Assembly: GCF_020103695.1 (NCBI RefSeq)
Contig: NZ_JAHXBF010000011.1
Span: forward strand, 248,001 to 312,000
Direction: 5' to 3'
Source: Hyalangium versicolor
GTDB lineage: Bacteria; Myxococcota; Myxococcia; Myxococcales; Myxococcaceae
Length of the DNA: 64,000 bases
Position 1 is the stretch's first letter. Every line of letters starts with the position of its first letter. Of the stretch, positions 43,574-50,508 are shown piece by piece. The translations under genes and the position numbers were made by a program. The notes under the pieces are model-generated. The model had not been told where the DNA came from. It was given only the letters and a program-made list of their open reading frames with translations, and did no database searches.

Positions 43574-44728
43574 CTACCGGGACTGCACGCGCTGAGCAAT
43601 CCGGAGGATGTCCGCGAGCACTCCGGAGGCTGTTACCGCACCGCCGGCCCCCGCGCCTCGCACCAGGAGCGGGAACTCGCGATGCCGCTCGCTGGTGAAG
43701 GCCACGAAGGCCTCAGCGCCCTGGAGCTGAGCGGCCGGGTGGGAGCTGTCCACCGCCACGGGCCCCACGCGAACCGCGGGTTGTCCTCGCTCCTGTGCCG
43801 CGGGCTCGATCCGAGCCAGGTACCGCAGCACCCTGCCCTCCTGGCGGTACGCCTGGACTCGCGCCTCCATCTGCGTGTCCAGCGATTCGAGACTGCTCAG
43901 GAACACCTCGGGAGAGTCCTCCGCGAGCAGCTCGGCGGGGACGAAGGGCTCCAGCACCACGTCCTCCAGATCCAACGTCAATCCCAGCTCCCTCGCGAGG
44001 ATGAGCGCCTTGCGGCCCACGTCCAGGCCGCTTAGATCCTCGCGGGGATGAGGCTCGGTGTAGCCCCGGGCACGGGCCTCGCGAACCGCGGTGGACAGCG
44101 GCACGCCTCGCATCAGCGCTTCGCTCAGGAAGCCGAGCGTGCCCGAGAGCGCGCCCTCCACCCGGTGCACGGTGTCGCCGGTGCGCACCATGGAGCTCAG
44201 CGTATCGATGACAGGGAGGCTCGCCCCCACCGTCGTCTCGTAGTGATACGCGCGGCGGTAGCGGCGGGCTTCGACGAACAACCGCTCACGCGCGGGCCAG
44301 GGCAGCGCCAGCGGTTTCTTGTTGGCCCCCACCACGTGGATACCTCGGGCAAAGGCCTCCTCGTAGTGCGCCTCCATGCCATCGGCGGCGGTGCAGTCCA
44401 CCAACACGGGCACGGGCAGCTCGCGCATCCGGTTCAGCAAGAACCGCAGGCCCAGCGGACCTGTAGCCGGTGGAGACTGCGCAGCAAGCCGCTCCAGCAG
44501 TCCCTCCTGGATGAGCCCTTGCTCCTCGAAGAGGGCATGGCGGCTGTCCACCAACCCCACCACCCGCAGGGAGACGCCATGCTTGCGCTCCAACCATTCC
44601 TGCTGGGCGTACACCTGCGAGAGGAGCTGTCTCCCCACCGTGCCTTTGCCGAGGACCAGCAGACTCACCTGCTGCTCGACGATCTCTGAAGCCACGGGGT
44701 GGAGCATGCGCGAGGAAACGGAACTCAT
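43574..44728 (-). CDS. hom: Homoserine dehydrogenase
   Basis: A 384-aa monofunctional homoserine dehydrogenase, which reduces aspartate semialdehyde to homoserine. The NAD(P)-binding motif VLGKGTVGRQLL is near the N-terminus and the catalytic segment HVVGANKKPLALP is central, with ETTVGASLPVIDTL and the DLSGLDVGRKALILARE region following. The sequence resembles the C-terminal half of ThrA/MetL rather than the ACT-containing Hom type. The ATG at 44728 overlaps the metX stop by 4 bp. It is third in the metY-metX-hom operon, so homoserine supply is tied to methionine synthesis. Confidence 0.94.
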   Translation of the reverse strand: MSSVSSRMLHPVASEIVEQQVSLLVLGKGTVGRQLLSQVYAQQEWLERKHGVSLRVVGLVDSRHALFEEQGLIQEGLLERLAAQSPPATGPLGLRFLLNRMRELPVPVLVDCTAADGMEAHYEEAFARGIHVVGANKKPLALPWPARERLFVEARRYRRAYHYETTVGASLPVIDTLSSMVRTGDTVHRVEGALSGTLGFLSEALMRGVPLSTAVREARARGYTEPHPREDLSGLDVGRKALILARELGLTLDLEDVVLEPFVPAELLAEDSPEVFLSSLESLDTQMEARVQAYRQEGRVLRYLARIEPAAQERGQPAVRVGPVAVDSSHPAAQLQGAEAFVAFTSERHREFPLLVRGAGAGGAVTASGVLADILRIAQRVQSR

Positions 44729-45843
44729 GACCTCAGTCCTGGAGGGAGTGAGCGGGACAACAAGGCCGCCATCTGGTCCCACTCGATGAGGAAGGCATCG
44801 TGACCGTGGGGGCTCGTCAGGTGGGCCACCTCAGCGGAGCGTCCCTGGCCTCGCAGCTCGTCCACCAACCGCGCCATGTGGTGCGGCAGGAACAGCACGT
44901 CCGTGTCGATGCCCACCGCCAGCACGTCCGCCTGGATTCGAGACAATCCCCAGGAGGGCCCATGCCGCCACGATTCTTGAGGCTCTGGGAGCGGAGGAGG
45001 CCGCGACAAATCATGATGGTCCATGGCATCCAGCAGCGCCAGGTAGCTGCGCCCATCGAAGCGCCGGACCAGCTTCTCACCCTGGTGCTTCAGATACGTC
45101 TGGACGCGGTAGGGCTGCTCGGGCCCCCATCCATCCAGCAACTGGCGACCTTGTTGGACCTCCAACGCCGGCTCCGCGCGGTAGGTGAGCATGGCGAGCT
45201 GGCGCGCCACATCCAGGCCGCGCCGCACGTCACGAGGAAAGCCTGGGTCCATGCGCAGCACCTCGCGCGCCACGTGGTTGAAACCCACGACCCAGCTGCT
45301 GGCCTGCGCCGCACCAGCGATGGGGGCCAGCCGCTCCACGCGCCCCGGAGCGAGCGCCGCCACGCACAGCGCCACCATGGCGCCCAGGGAGCCTCCGGTG
45401 CAAAGCGCCAGCTCACGCACTCCCAGGGCATCGAGCGCCAACAGGAGGCTGCGCGCCTGATCCCAGGTGGTCAGGGTGGCTGGCGTGCCTCCTGGCCTGG
45501 AGGGAAAGTCCGCGTCCACGGGCCCCGAGGAGCCGTAACACGAGCCGAGCAGATTGAAGCACAGCAGCCGCATCCGCTGCGGATCCAGCACCCGGCCCGG
45601 GCCGATGAGGGGCTCCCACCAGCCCTCCGGCCCACCGGCTCGGGCATCACCGGTCAGTGCGTGGACGATCAAGACGGTGGGCACCGTGGGAGAGAGTGGA
45701 CGCCGCGCCCGCACCGCCGCGGCATCCGTCTCCTGTCCCCAGCACCATCCGCGGACGTGATGGTGCTCCAGCCGGCTCCCGGCCTCCAAGGTAAGCCCCG
45801 GCAGGGCCAGATCGAAGAGGAATGGCGCTCCCACGTTGCCCAT
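44725..45843 (-). CDS. metX: Homoserine O-acetyltransferase
   Basis: A 372-aa alpha/beta-hydrolase-fold enzyme that transfers acetyl from acetyl-CoA to homoserine. The nucleophile is Ser152 in CTGGSLGAM, the catalytic Asp is in GIDTDVLF and the catalytic His is in SPHGHDAFLIE. The family signature NLLGSCYGSSGP is at 98-109. Start and stop overlap or abut its neighbours (6 bp after metY, 4-bp overlap with hom). Sequence cannot exclude succinyl-CoA as donor, but the pairing with metY argues for the acetyl route. Confidence 0.95.
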   Translation of the reverse strand: MGNVGAPFLFDLALPGLTLEAGSRLEHHHVRGWCWGQETDAAAVRARRPLSPTVPTVLIVHALTGDARAGGPEGWWEPLIGPGRVLDPQRMRLLCFNLLGSCYGSSGPVDADFPSRPGGTPATLTTWDQARSLLLALDALGVRELALCTGGSLGAMVALCVAALAPGRVERLAPIAGAAQASSWVVGFNHVAREVLRMDPGFPRDVRRGLDVARQLAMLTYRAEPALEVQQGRQLLDGWGPEQPYRVQTYLKHQGEKLVRRFDGRSYLALLDAMDHHDLSRPPPLPEPQESWRHGPSWGLSRIQADVLAVGIDTDVLFLPHHMARLVDELRGQGRSAEVAHLTSPHGHDAFLIEWDQMAALLSRSLPPGLRS

Positions 45844-45849
45844 GACGAC

Positions 45850-47136
45850 TCAGCTCCTTAGCGCGCGATCGAGGTCCTCGCGGATGTCGTCGAGGTGCTC
45901 CAGGCCCACCGACAGCCGCACCAGATCCGGCGTCACGCCGGTGGAGCGCTGCTCCTCCTCACTGAGCTGCTGGTGGGTGGTGCTGGCCGGGTGGATGATG
46001 AGTGAGCGGGTGTCACCGATATTGGCCAGCAGGCTCCACAGCTTCACGCTGTTGATGAGCTTGCGGCCCGCGTCCAGGCCGCCCTTGACGCCGAACGTCA
46101 CCAGCCCGCCGGAGCCGCCGCGGAAGTACTTGCGCGCCAGGCTGTAAGACGGGTCCTCTTCCAGGCCTGGGTAGCGCACCCAGCTCACGTTCGGGTGCGT
46201 GCGCAGCCAGCGCGCCACCTCGAGCGCGTTCTGCCCGTGACGCTGCACGCGCAGGTGGAGCGTCTCCAGGCCGTAGATGAAGGCATGGGCATTGTGCGGG
46301 CTCAGGCTGGGGCCGAGATCCCTGAGCCCCTCCACGCGCGCCTTGAGGATGAAGGCCAGGTTGCCGAACGCCTCGTGCAGCCGAAGACCGTGGTAGCCGG
46401 GGTTCGGATCGGTGAACTCGGGGAACTTGCCGTTGTTCCACGGGAAGTTGCCACCATCCACGATGACGCCGCCGATGGCCGTGCCATGCCCACCGATGTA
46501 CTTGGTGGCGCTGTGGACGACGATGTTGGCGCCGTGGGCCAGCGGGTTGAAGAGAACAGGAGTGACGGCGGTGTTGTCCACGATGAGCGGCAGGCCAGCC
46601 TCCTTCGCCACCTTGGCGATGGCCTCGAAGTCCGGCACGTCCAGCCGCGGGTTGCCGAGCGCCTCCAGATAGATGGCGCGGGTACGAGGCGTGATGGCCT
46701 CGCGGAAGGACTCAGGTCGGCCGCCATCCACGAAGCGCGTCTTGATGCCCAGGCGTGGCAACGTCACCTTGAAGAGGTTGTAGGTGCCTCCGTACAGGCT
46801 GGAGGAACTGATGATCTCATCTCCCGACTTGAGGATCGTCAGCAGCGCGAGCGTCTCGGCGGCCTGCCCGGACGCCACGGCCAGAGCTCCCACTCCGCCT
46901 TCGAGCGCGGCGATGCGCTTCTCGAAGACGTCATTGGTGGGGTTCATGATGCGCGTGTAGATGTTGCCGAACTCCTTGAGCCCGAAGAGGTTGGCCGCGT
47001 GCTCCGCGTCCCGGAAGCGGTAGCTCGTGGTCTGGTAGATGGGCACGGCGCGCGAGCCCGTGGTCGGATCGGGCGTGTAGCCAGCGTGGAGGGCGAGCGT
47101 CTGCGGGTGGTAATTGGGTGTCTCGGATTGACTCAT
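45850..47136 (-). CDS. metY: O-acetylhomoserine sulfhydrylase
   Basis: A 428-aa PLP enzyme that makes homocysteine from O-acetylhomoserine and sulfide. The PLP-binding Lys is in HSATKYIGGHG and the cofactor-binding segment SSSLYGGTYNLF is typical of the cystathionine gamma-synthase family. Length and the TTSYRFRDAEHAANLFGLKE segment fit MetY. The ATG at 47136 is preferred; a GTG at 47145 is in frame. The first gene of the operon, it lies behind a 440-bp leader containing a SAM-riboswitch-like fold, so methionine pathway output probably represses the whole operon. Confidence 0.95.
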   Translation of the reverse strand: MSQSETPNYHPQTLALHAGYTPDPTTGSRAVPIYQTTSYRFRDAEHAANLFGLKEFGNIYTRIMNPTNDVFEKRIAALEGGVGALAVASGQAAETLALLTILKSGDEIISSSSLYGGTYNLFKVTLPRLGIKTRFVDGGRPESFREAITPRTRAIYLEALGNPRLDVPDFEAIAKVAKEAGLPLIVDNTAVTPVLFNPLAHGANIVVHSATKYIGGHGTAIGGVIVDGGNFPWNNGKFPEFTDPNPGYHGLRLHEAFGNLAFILKARVEGLRDLGPSLSPHNAHAFIYGLETLHLRVQRHGQNALEVARWLRTHPNVSWVRYPGLEEDPSYSLARKYFRGGSGGLVTFGVKGGLDAGRKLINSVKLWSLLANIGDTRSLIIHPASTTHQQLSEEEQRSTGVTPDLVRLSVGLEHLDDIREDLDRALRS

Positions 47137-47310
47137 GGCATGCACCTGGGGTGATGCGGCGCCTCATGGAGGCCGCGGGTGTGGGGTGTCTGGGTTTGTT
47201 TGTGTTTCAGGACAGCCGATCCCCGTCAGCGGCGGCACACGTCCCCGGGAAAACAGGAGAGGACGCACGCCGTGCGCAGCGAGAAGCAGCGGAGAGCGGC
47301 TGGGGGGCTG

Positions 47311-47334
47311 TCAGGGGAGGTAACAACGACACAT
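47311..47334 (-). CDS. Possible cysteine-rich leader peptide (MCRCYLP)
   Basis: In the metY leader a seven-codon frame reads MCRCYLP and stops, with two Cys codons two apart. It lies about 177 nt upstream of the metY ATG and 84 nt downstream of the riboswitch. Short Cys-containing leaders that sense cysteinyl-tRNA shortage are known upstream of sulfur genes in other high-GC bacteria. The GGAG upstream is 11 nt from the ATG, somewhat far. A frame this short can arise by chance. Confidence 0.22.
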   Translation of the reverse strand: MCRCYLP

Positions 47335-47417
47335 GGCGGCACCATCTCCGCCGGAACTGGGAGAGGGCCTCCCGTCCCGGACTCTTTAGTTGCCCGTGGA
47401 CTTTGTGTCCCCGAGCC

Positions 47418-47486
47418 GCATCGTTTGGACACCTTGGAGGTCCGTCTCCAGGTTGTCGGGCTCCTGACGAGAGCCACTCTTGATGC
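47418..47486 (-). promoter_or_regulatory. SAM-I/SAM-IV-clan riboswitch in the metY leader
   Basis: On the minus strand the leader folds into a P1 stem (GCATC 47486-47482 with GATGC 47422-47418), followed by AAGAGTGG as in the S-box core, a P2 stem (GGCTC 47475-47471 with GAGCC 47463-47459), the loop CCCGACAACC (GGCAACC in the consensus), a P3 stem (TGGAG 47450-47446 with CTCCA 47439-47435) and AAGGTGTCCAA, close to the consensus AAGGTGCCAA. These core elements appear in order directly upstream of metY. The fold would bind S-adenosylmethionine and shut the operon down. The expression platform is not obvious. Confidence 0.75.
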
Positions 47487-47535
47487 TGGGGAGAATGATT
47501 AGCAGCGCACCGGGGCTGCGTCAAGACAGACATGA

Positions 47536-47561
47536 GCCAACACCTCGTTTCAGGTGTTGGC
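47536..47561 (-). terminator. 10-bp hairpin after the chitinase gene
   Basis: The arms gccaacacct (47536-47545) and aggtgttggc (47552-47561) pair perfectly with a 6-nt loop, 15 bp beyond the minus-strand chitinase stop. The minus-strand sequence beyond is partly T-rich (TCATGTCTGTCTTG). It separates the chitinase from the met operon leader, which begins just downstream. Confidence 0.7.
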
Positions 47562-47576
47562 CCAGCAACTTCCAGG

Positions 47577-50138
47577 TCACGGGTTGAGCTTGCTCTTGAG
47601 GGCCGCCACCAGCGAGCCCAGGGCGTCATCCCCTCCCAGCTCCCAGATCATCGCGCCGCCCAGGTTGTTGCTGTTGATGTAGTCGCCCTTGACGCCCAGG
47701 GACGTGGGGTCGTCGTAGCTCACCCACACCTTCGTGGCGGGGTTGTAGACGTAGGGGACCTTGGCCTCCGGGTGGCGGTACTTCACTCCGGCCGGTTCGA
47801 GGACAGTGCGGATGTAGTAGTAGTCGAAGAGCCCGGTGTTGCCCCCGTCATCCCAGTTGCCGTGCGCGGCGCCTGACGTGGTCTGGTAGAGCCCGTCTCC
47901 CGCGGGGCCCGGCTGCGTGCCCTGCCAGCCACGACCGTAGAAGGGCACTCCCACGACGAGCTTGCTGGCCGGCACCCCCGAGGCGAGGTGGCCCTGCACC
48001 GCCTCGTGCGTGCTGTCCTTCAGCGTCTTCGCCGGGTTGCCGCTCTGGTTGTAGAGCGCGGCATGGAAGTTCGTCGTCGCGTCCCACCCTCCGTGCATGT
48101 CGTACGTCATGATGTTGACGTGGTTCAGGTACGAGTGGATCTGGGCGAGCTGGATCTTCGAGTACGCGGAGGCGGACGAGCCGGTGGCGATGCTCAGCTG
48201 CAGCCCGGGGCGCACCAGGTCGAGCTGGCGGCGGAACTCGGCGAGCACCGCCGTGAAGTTCGCTGTGTCCTCGGGGCGACCGGGCGTCAATCCGCCGATG
48301 ACCGGGAACTCCCAGTCCACGTCGATGCCGTCGAACACTCCCGCGAGCGCACCGGGCTGCATCCCGGGCAGGTTGCCGCGGATGTACAGATCGACGCACG
48401 ACGCGACGAAGGCCTGCCGTTTCTCCGCCGTGCTGACGGCGTCCGAGAAGCCACCGGACCAGTCCCATCCGCCCAGGGAGATCATCACCTGGAGCTTCGG
48501 GTACTTCGCCTTGAGCTTCTTGAGTTGGTTGAAGTTGCCCTTGAGCGGCTGGTCCCAGGTGTCCGCCTGCCCGTCCACGCTCTTGGAGGCGTCGAAGCCC
48601 ATCTGGTAGTCGGCCCATGGGTCTCCCTGCGGCGACGCGAGGATGGTGCACTTGCCGTTCACCACGTTGCCGAATGCGTAGTTGAGGTGGGTCAGCTTCG
48701 CGGCCGCGCCGCTGGCGTCGAGGCTCTTCGGGTAGAAGGCCCGGCCGTAGACTCCCCAGCGCACGAAGTAGCCCACGAGCTTCTTGGACTTCGCGGTGGT
48801 GGCCGTAACCGGAGCGCTGGCGGCCGAGCGGTTGCCAGCGGCATCTCGCGCCTTCACGGTGAAGGTGTAGCTCGTCTCGGGCGCCAACCCAGCCACGCTC
48901 ACGCTCGTCCCGGTCGAAGTGGCCACAGCCGCCGTGCCGGTGGACAGGAAGATCTCGTACCCGGTGACGCCCACGGTGTCCGTGGCCGCCGTCCAGGCCA
49001 GGTCGATGCTCCCAGGTCCCTTGCCCGTGACCGTCACTCCGGACACCACGGATGGAGGCTGCGTGTCCGGCGGCGGCGTCGCGCCACAGGTCAGGCCATT
49101 GAGCGTGCAGTTCAGGGGTTCACTGGCGGTGCCGCTCACACTTCCGCAGAAGCCAAACAAGGCCACCGCTCCGGGCGCCAGGCCACCGTTCCACCCGATA
49201 TCCTTCACCGTCTGCAGAGAGCCCTGCGCTGTCCACTGCCCCTGCCAGACCGAGCTGATCGTCATGTTGGAGACCAGCGAGAACTTCACCGTCCATCCAT
49301 TGATGGTCGTACCCGTGATGTTGGGCACACGCATCTCCGCGCAGTACCCGCCAGTCCAGGTGGAGGTCACCCTGAAAAAGTTCGAGTTCGCCTCCGTGCT
49401 GGCCGTCAATGAGGCGCTGGTGGCCGAGCGGTTGCCAGCGGCGTCCCGCGCCTTCACGGTGAAGGTGTAGTTCGTGCCCACCACCAGCCCTCCAATACTC
49501 ACGTCCGTTCCCGTCGGCGTGGCCACTGGGGTGCTGCTCCCAGCAAGGAAGACCTCGTAACCCGTGACGCCCACATTGTCCGTGGCGGCGGCCCACGACA
49601 GGTCGAGGCTCGTCGTCGTCCTGCTCACCAGAGTCAATCCCGTCACGGTCGACGGCGACTGCATGTCCGTAGGGGAAGTGCTGCCACAAACCTGTCCGTT
49701 GAAGGTGCAGTTCAGGGGTTCACTGACGGTGCCACTCTGGGCGCCACAGAAGCCGAACAAGGCGGATTCCCCTACAGCCAAGGCACCATTCCACCCGGCA
49801 TCCTTCACCGTCTGCTCCGAGCCCTGCGCCGTCCACTGCCCCTGCCAGACCGAACTGATCGTCATGCCGGAGGCCAGCGAGAACTTCACCGTCCATCCAT
49901 TGAGGGCCGAACCCGAAGTGTTGGGAACCTGCAACTCCGCGCAGTACCCGCCAGTCCAGACCGAGGTCGTCCGGAAGGTGAATCCCGAGTTGGCGAGGGT
50001 CTGGCCGCGAGCGACGGTGGATGGGAAGTTCGCGCCGCTCGCCGCCTGGCCAACACTGGCGGAGAACATCACCAGCAGGAAGCCGAGCCGGAGCGAAGCA
50101 GGGACAAATGCCGGGTGTTGCAAAGACAGGGAATCCAT
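47577..50138 (-). CDS. Chitinase (GH18) with duplicated CBM2-Fn3 modules
   Basis: An 853-aa secreted chitinase. The signal peptide ends near GQAA (about residue 33). The order is CBM2-like domain (about 50-150), Fn3 (about 160-250), second CBM2-like (about 253-350), second Fn3 (about 360-450), then the GH18 catalytic barrel (about 458-850). The catalytic signature DGIDVDWEFP, with the Glu as acid, is intact; SLGGWDWSGG is the other conserved strand. It would degrade chitin outside the cell, fitting a bacterium that preys or feeds on fungi. The ATG at 50138 is preceded by AGAGGTG, 6 nt away. It is monocistronic. Confidence 0.95.
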   Translation of the reverse strand: MDSLSLQHPAFVPASLRLGFLLVMFSASVGQAASGANFPSTVARGQTLANSGFTFRTTSVWTGGYCAELQVPNTSGSALNGWTVKFSLASGMTISSVWQGQWTAQGSEQTVKDAGWNGALAVGESALFGFCGAQSGTVSEPLNCTFNGQVCGSTSPTDMQSPSTVTGLTLVSRTTTSLDLSWAAATDNVGVTGYEVFLAGSSTPVATPTGTDVSIGGLVVGTNYTFTVKARDAAGNRSATSASLTASTEANSNFFRVTSTWTGGYCAEMRVPNITGTTINGWTVKFSLVSNMTISSVWQGQWTAQGSLQTVKDIGWNGGLAPGAVALFGFCGSVSGTASEPLNCTLNGLTCGATPPPDTQPPSVVSGVTVTGKGPGSIDLAWTAATDTVGVTGYEIFLSTGTAAVATSTGTSVSVAGLAPETSYTFTVKARDAAGNRSAASAPVTATTAKSKKLVGYFVRWGVYGRAFYPKSLDASGAAAKLTHLNYAFGNVVNGKCTILASPQGDPWADYQMGFDASKSVDGQADTWDQPLKGNFNQLKKLKAKYPKLQVMISLGGWDWSGGFSDAVSTAEKRQAFVASCVDLYIRGNLPGMQPGALAGVFDGIDVDWEFPVIGGLTPGRPEDTANFTAVLAEFRRQLDLVRPGLQLSIATGSSASAYSKIQLAQIHSYLNHVNIMTYDMHGGWDATTNFHAALYNQSGNPAKTLKDSTHEAVQGHLASGVPASKLVVGVPFYGRGWQGTQPGPAGDGLYQTTSGAAHGNWDDGGNTGLFDYYYIRTVLEPAGVKYRHPEAKVPYVYNPATKVWVSYDDPTSLGVKGDYINSNNLGGAMIWELGGDDALGSLVAALKSKLNP
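48790..49989 (-). repeat. 600-bp direct tandem duplication inside the chitinase
   Basis: The CBM2-Fn3 module is present twice in tandem. Matching stretches lie exactly 600 bp apart, for example gagcggttgccagcgg at 48826 and 49426, and gatcgtcat near 49257 and 49857. The DNA is still highly similar, with scattered changes mostly at third positions, so the duplication is fairly recent. Boundaries given are approximate. Confidence 0.85.
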
Positions 50139-50375
50139 ATGGCACCTCTCGACTTCCTCCGGCGCTCGAGAGAGTTGATGCAGCGCGCGGAAATTTGTCG
50201 GTCGATGCTTTGAGAGTAATGAATGCCCGCTCGGAGCACCTCCCGTCCCCAGACCAGGGTTCCCCTCGCCTCCACGTTGCGAAAGGCCACAACACTGTCT
50301 TTGAGACGGCTCGGCTCAGTGCTGATCAGGAGAGCCCTCCCAAAGGGCAGTCACCTTCCCCTGATCGGCCTGACG

Positions 50376-50456
50376 CCCGATCTCCTCAGTCTGGGGAGAT
50401 CGGGTCGCCATAGCGACCCCGATCTACCAACATCTGCTGCTGGAGCAGACGTCTGC
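50376..50456. terminator. Competing hairpins and palindrome downstream of the dikinase-like gene
   Basis: Stem A pairs cccgatctcc (50376-50385) with ggagatcggg (50395-50404). Stem B pairs gatcgggtcgc (50398-50408) with gcgaccccgatc (50413-50424), with one bulged base. They share 50398-50404, so they are alternatives. A third hairpin, tctgct/agcaga (50433-50449), and a perfect 12-bp palindrome gcagacgtctgc (50445-50456) follow. This 370-bp gap (50139-50508) lies after the minus-strand gene ending at 50509 and before the chitinase start; the cluster probably terminates the lipoprotein operon. No gene is visible in the gap. Confidence 0.5.
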
Positions 50457-50508
50457 CCGCGGCTTCACAGCTTGCCCCAGCATGCTCCCGGAGCGGGGCA
50501 CCTCCCGC

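Noticed and set aside
47206..47312. Long-range pairing gacagcc/ggctgtc as an intrinsic terminator for the metY leader
   Set aside because: The stem is only 7 bp with about 88 nt between arms, and the minus-strand sequence after it is A-rich rather than U-rich.
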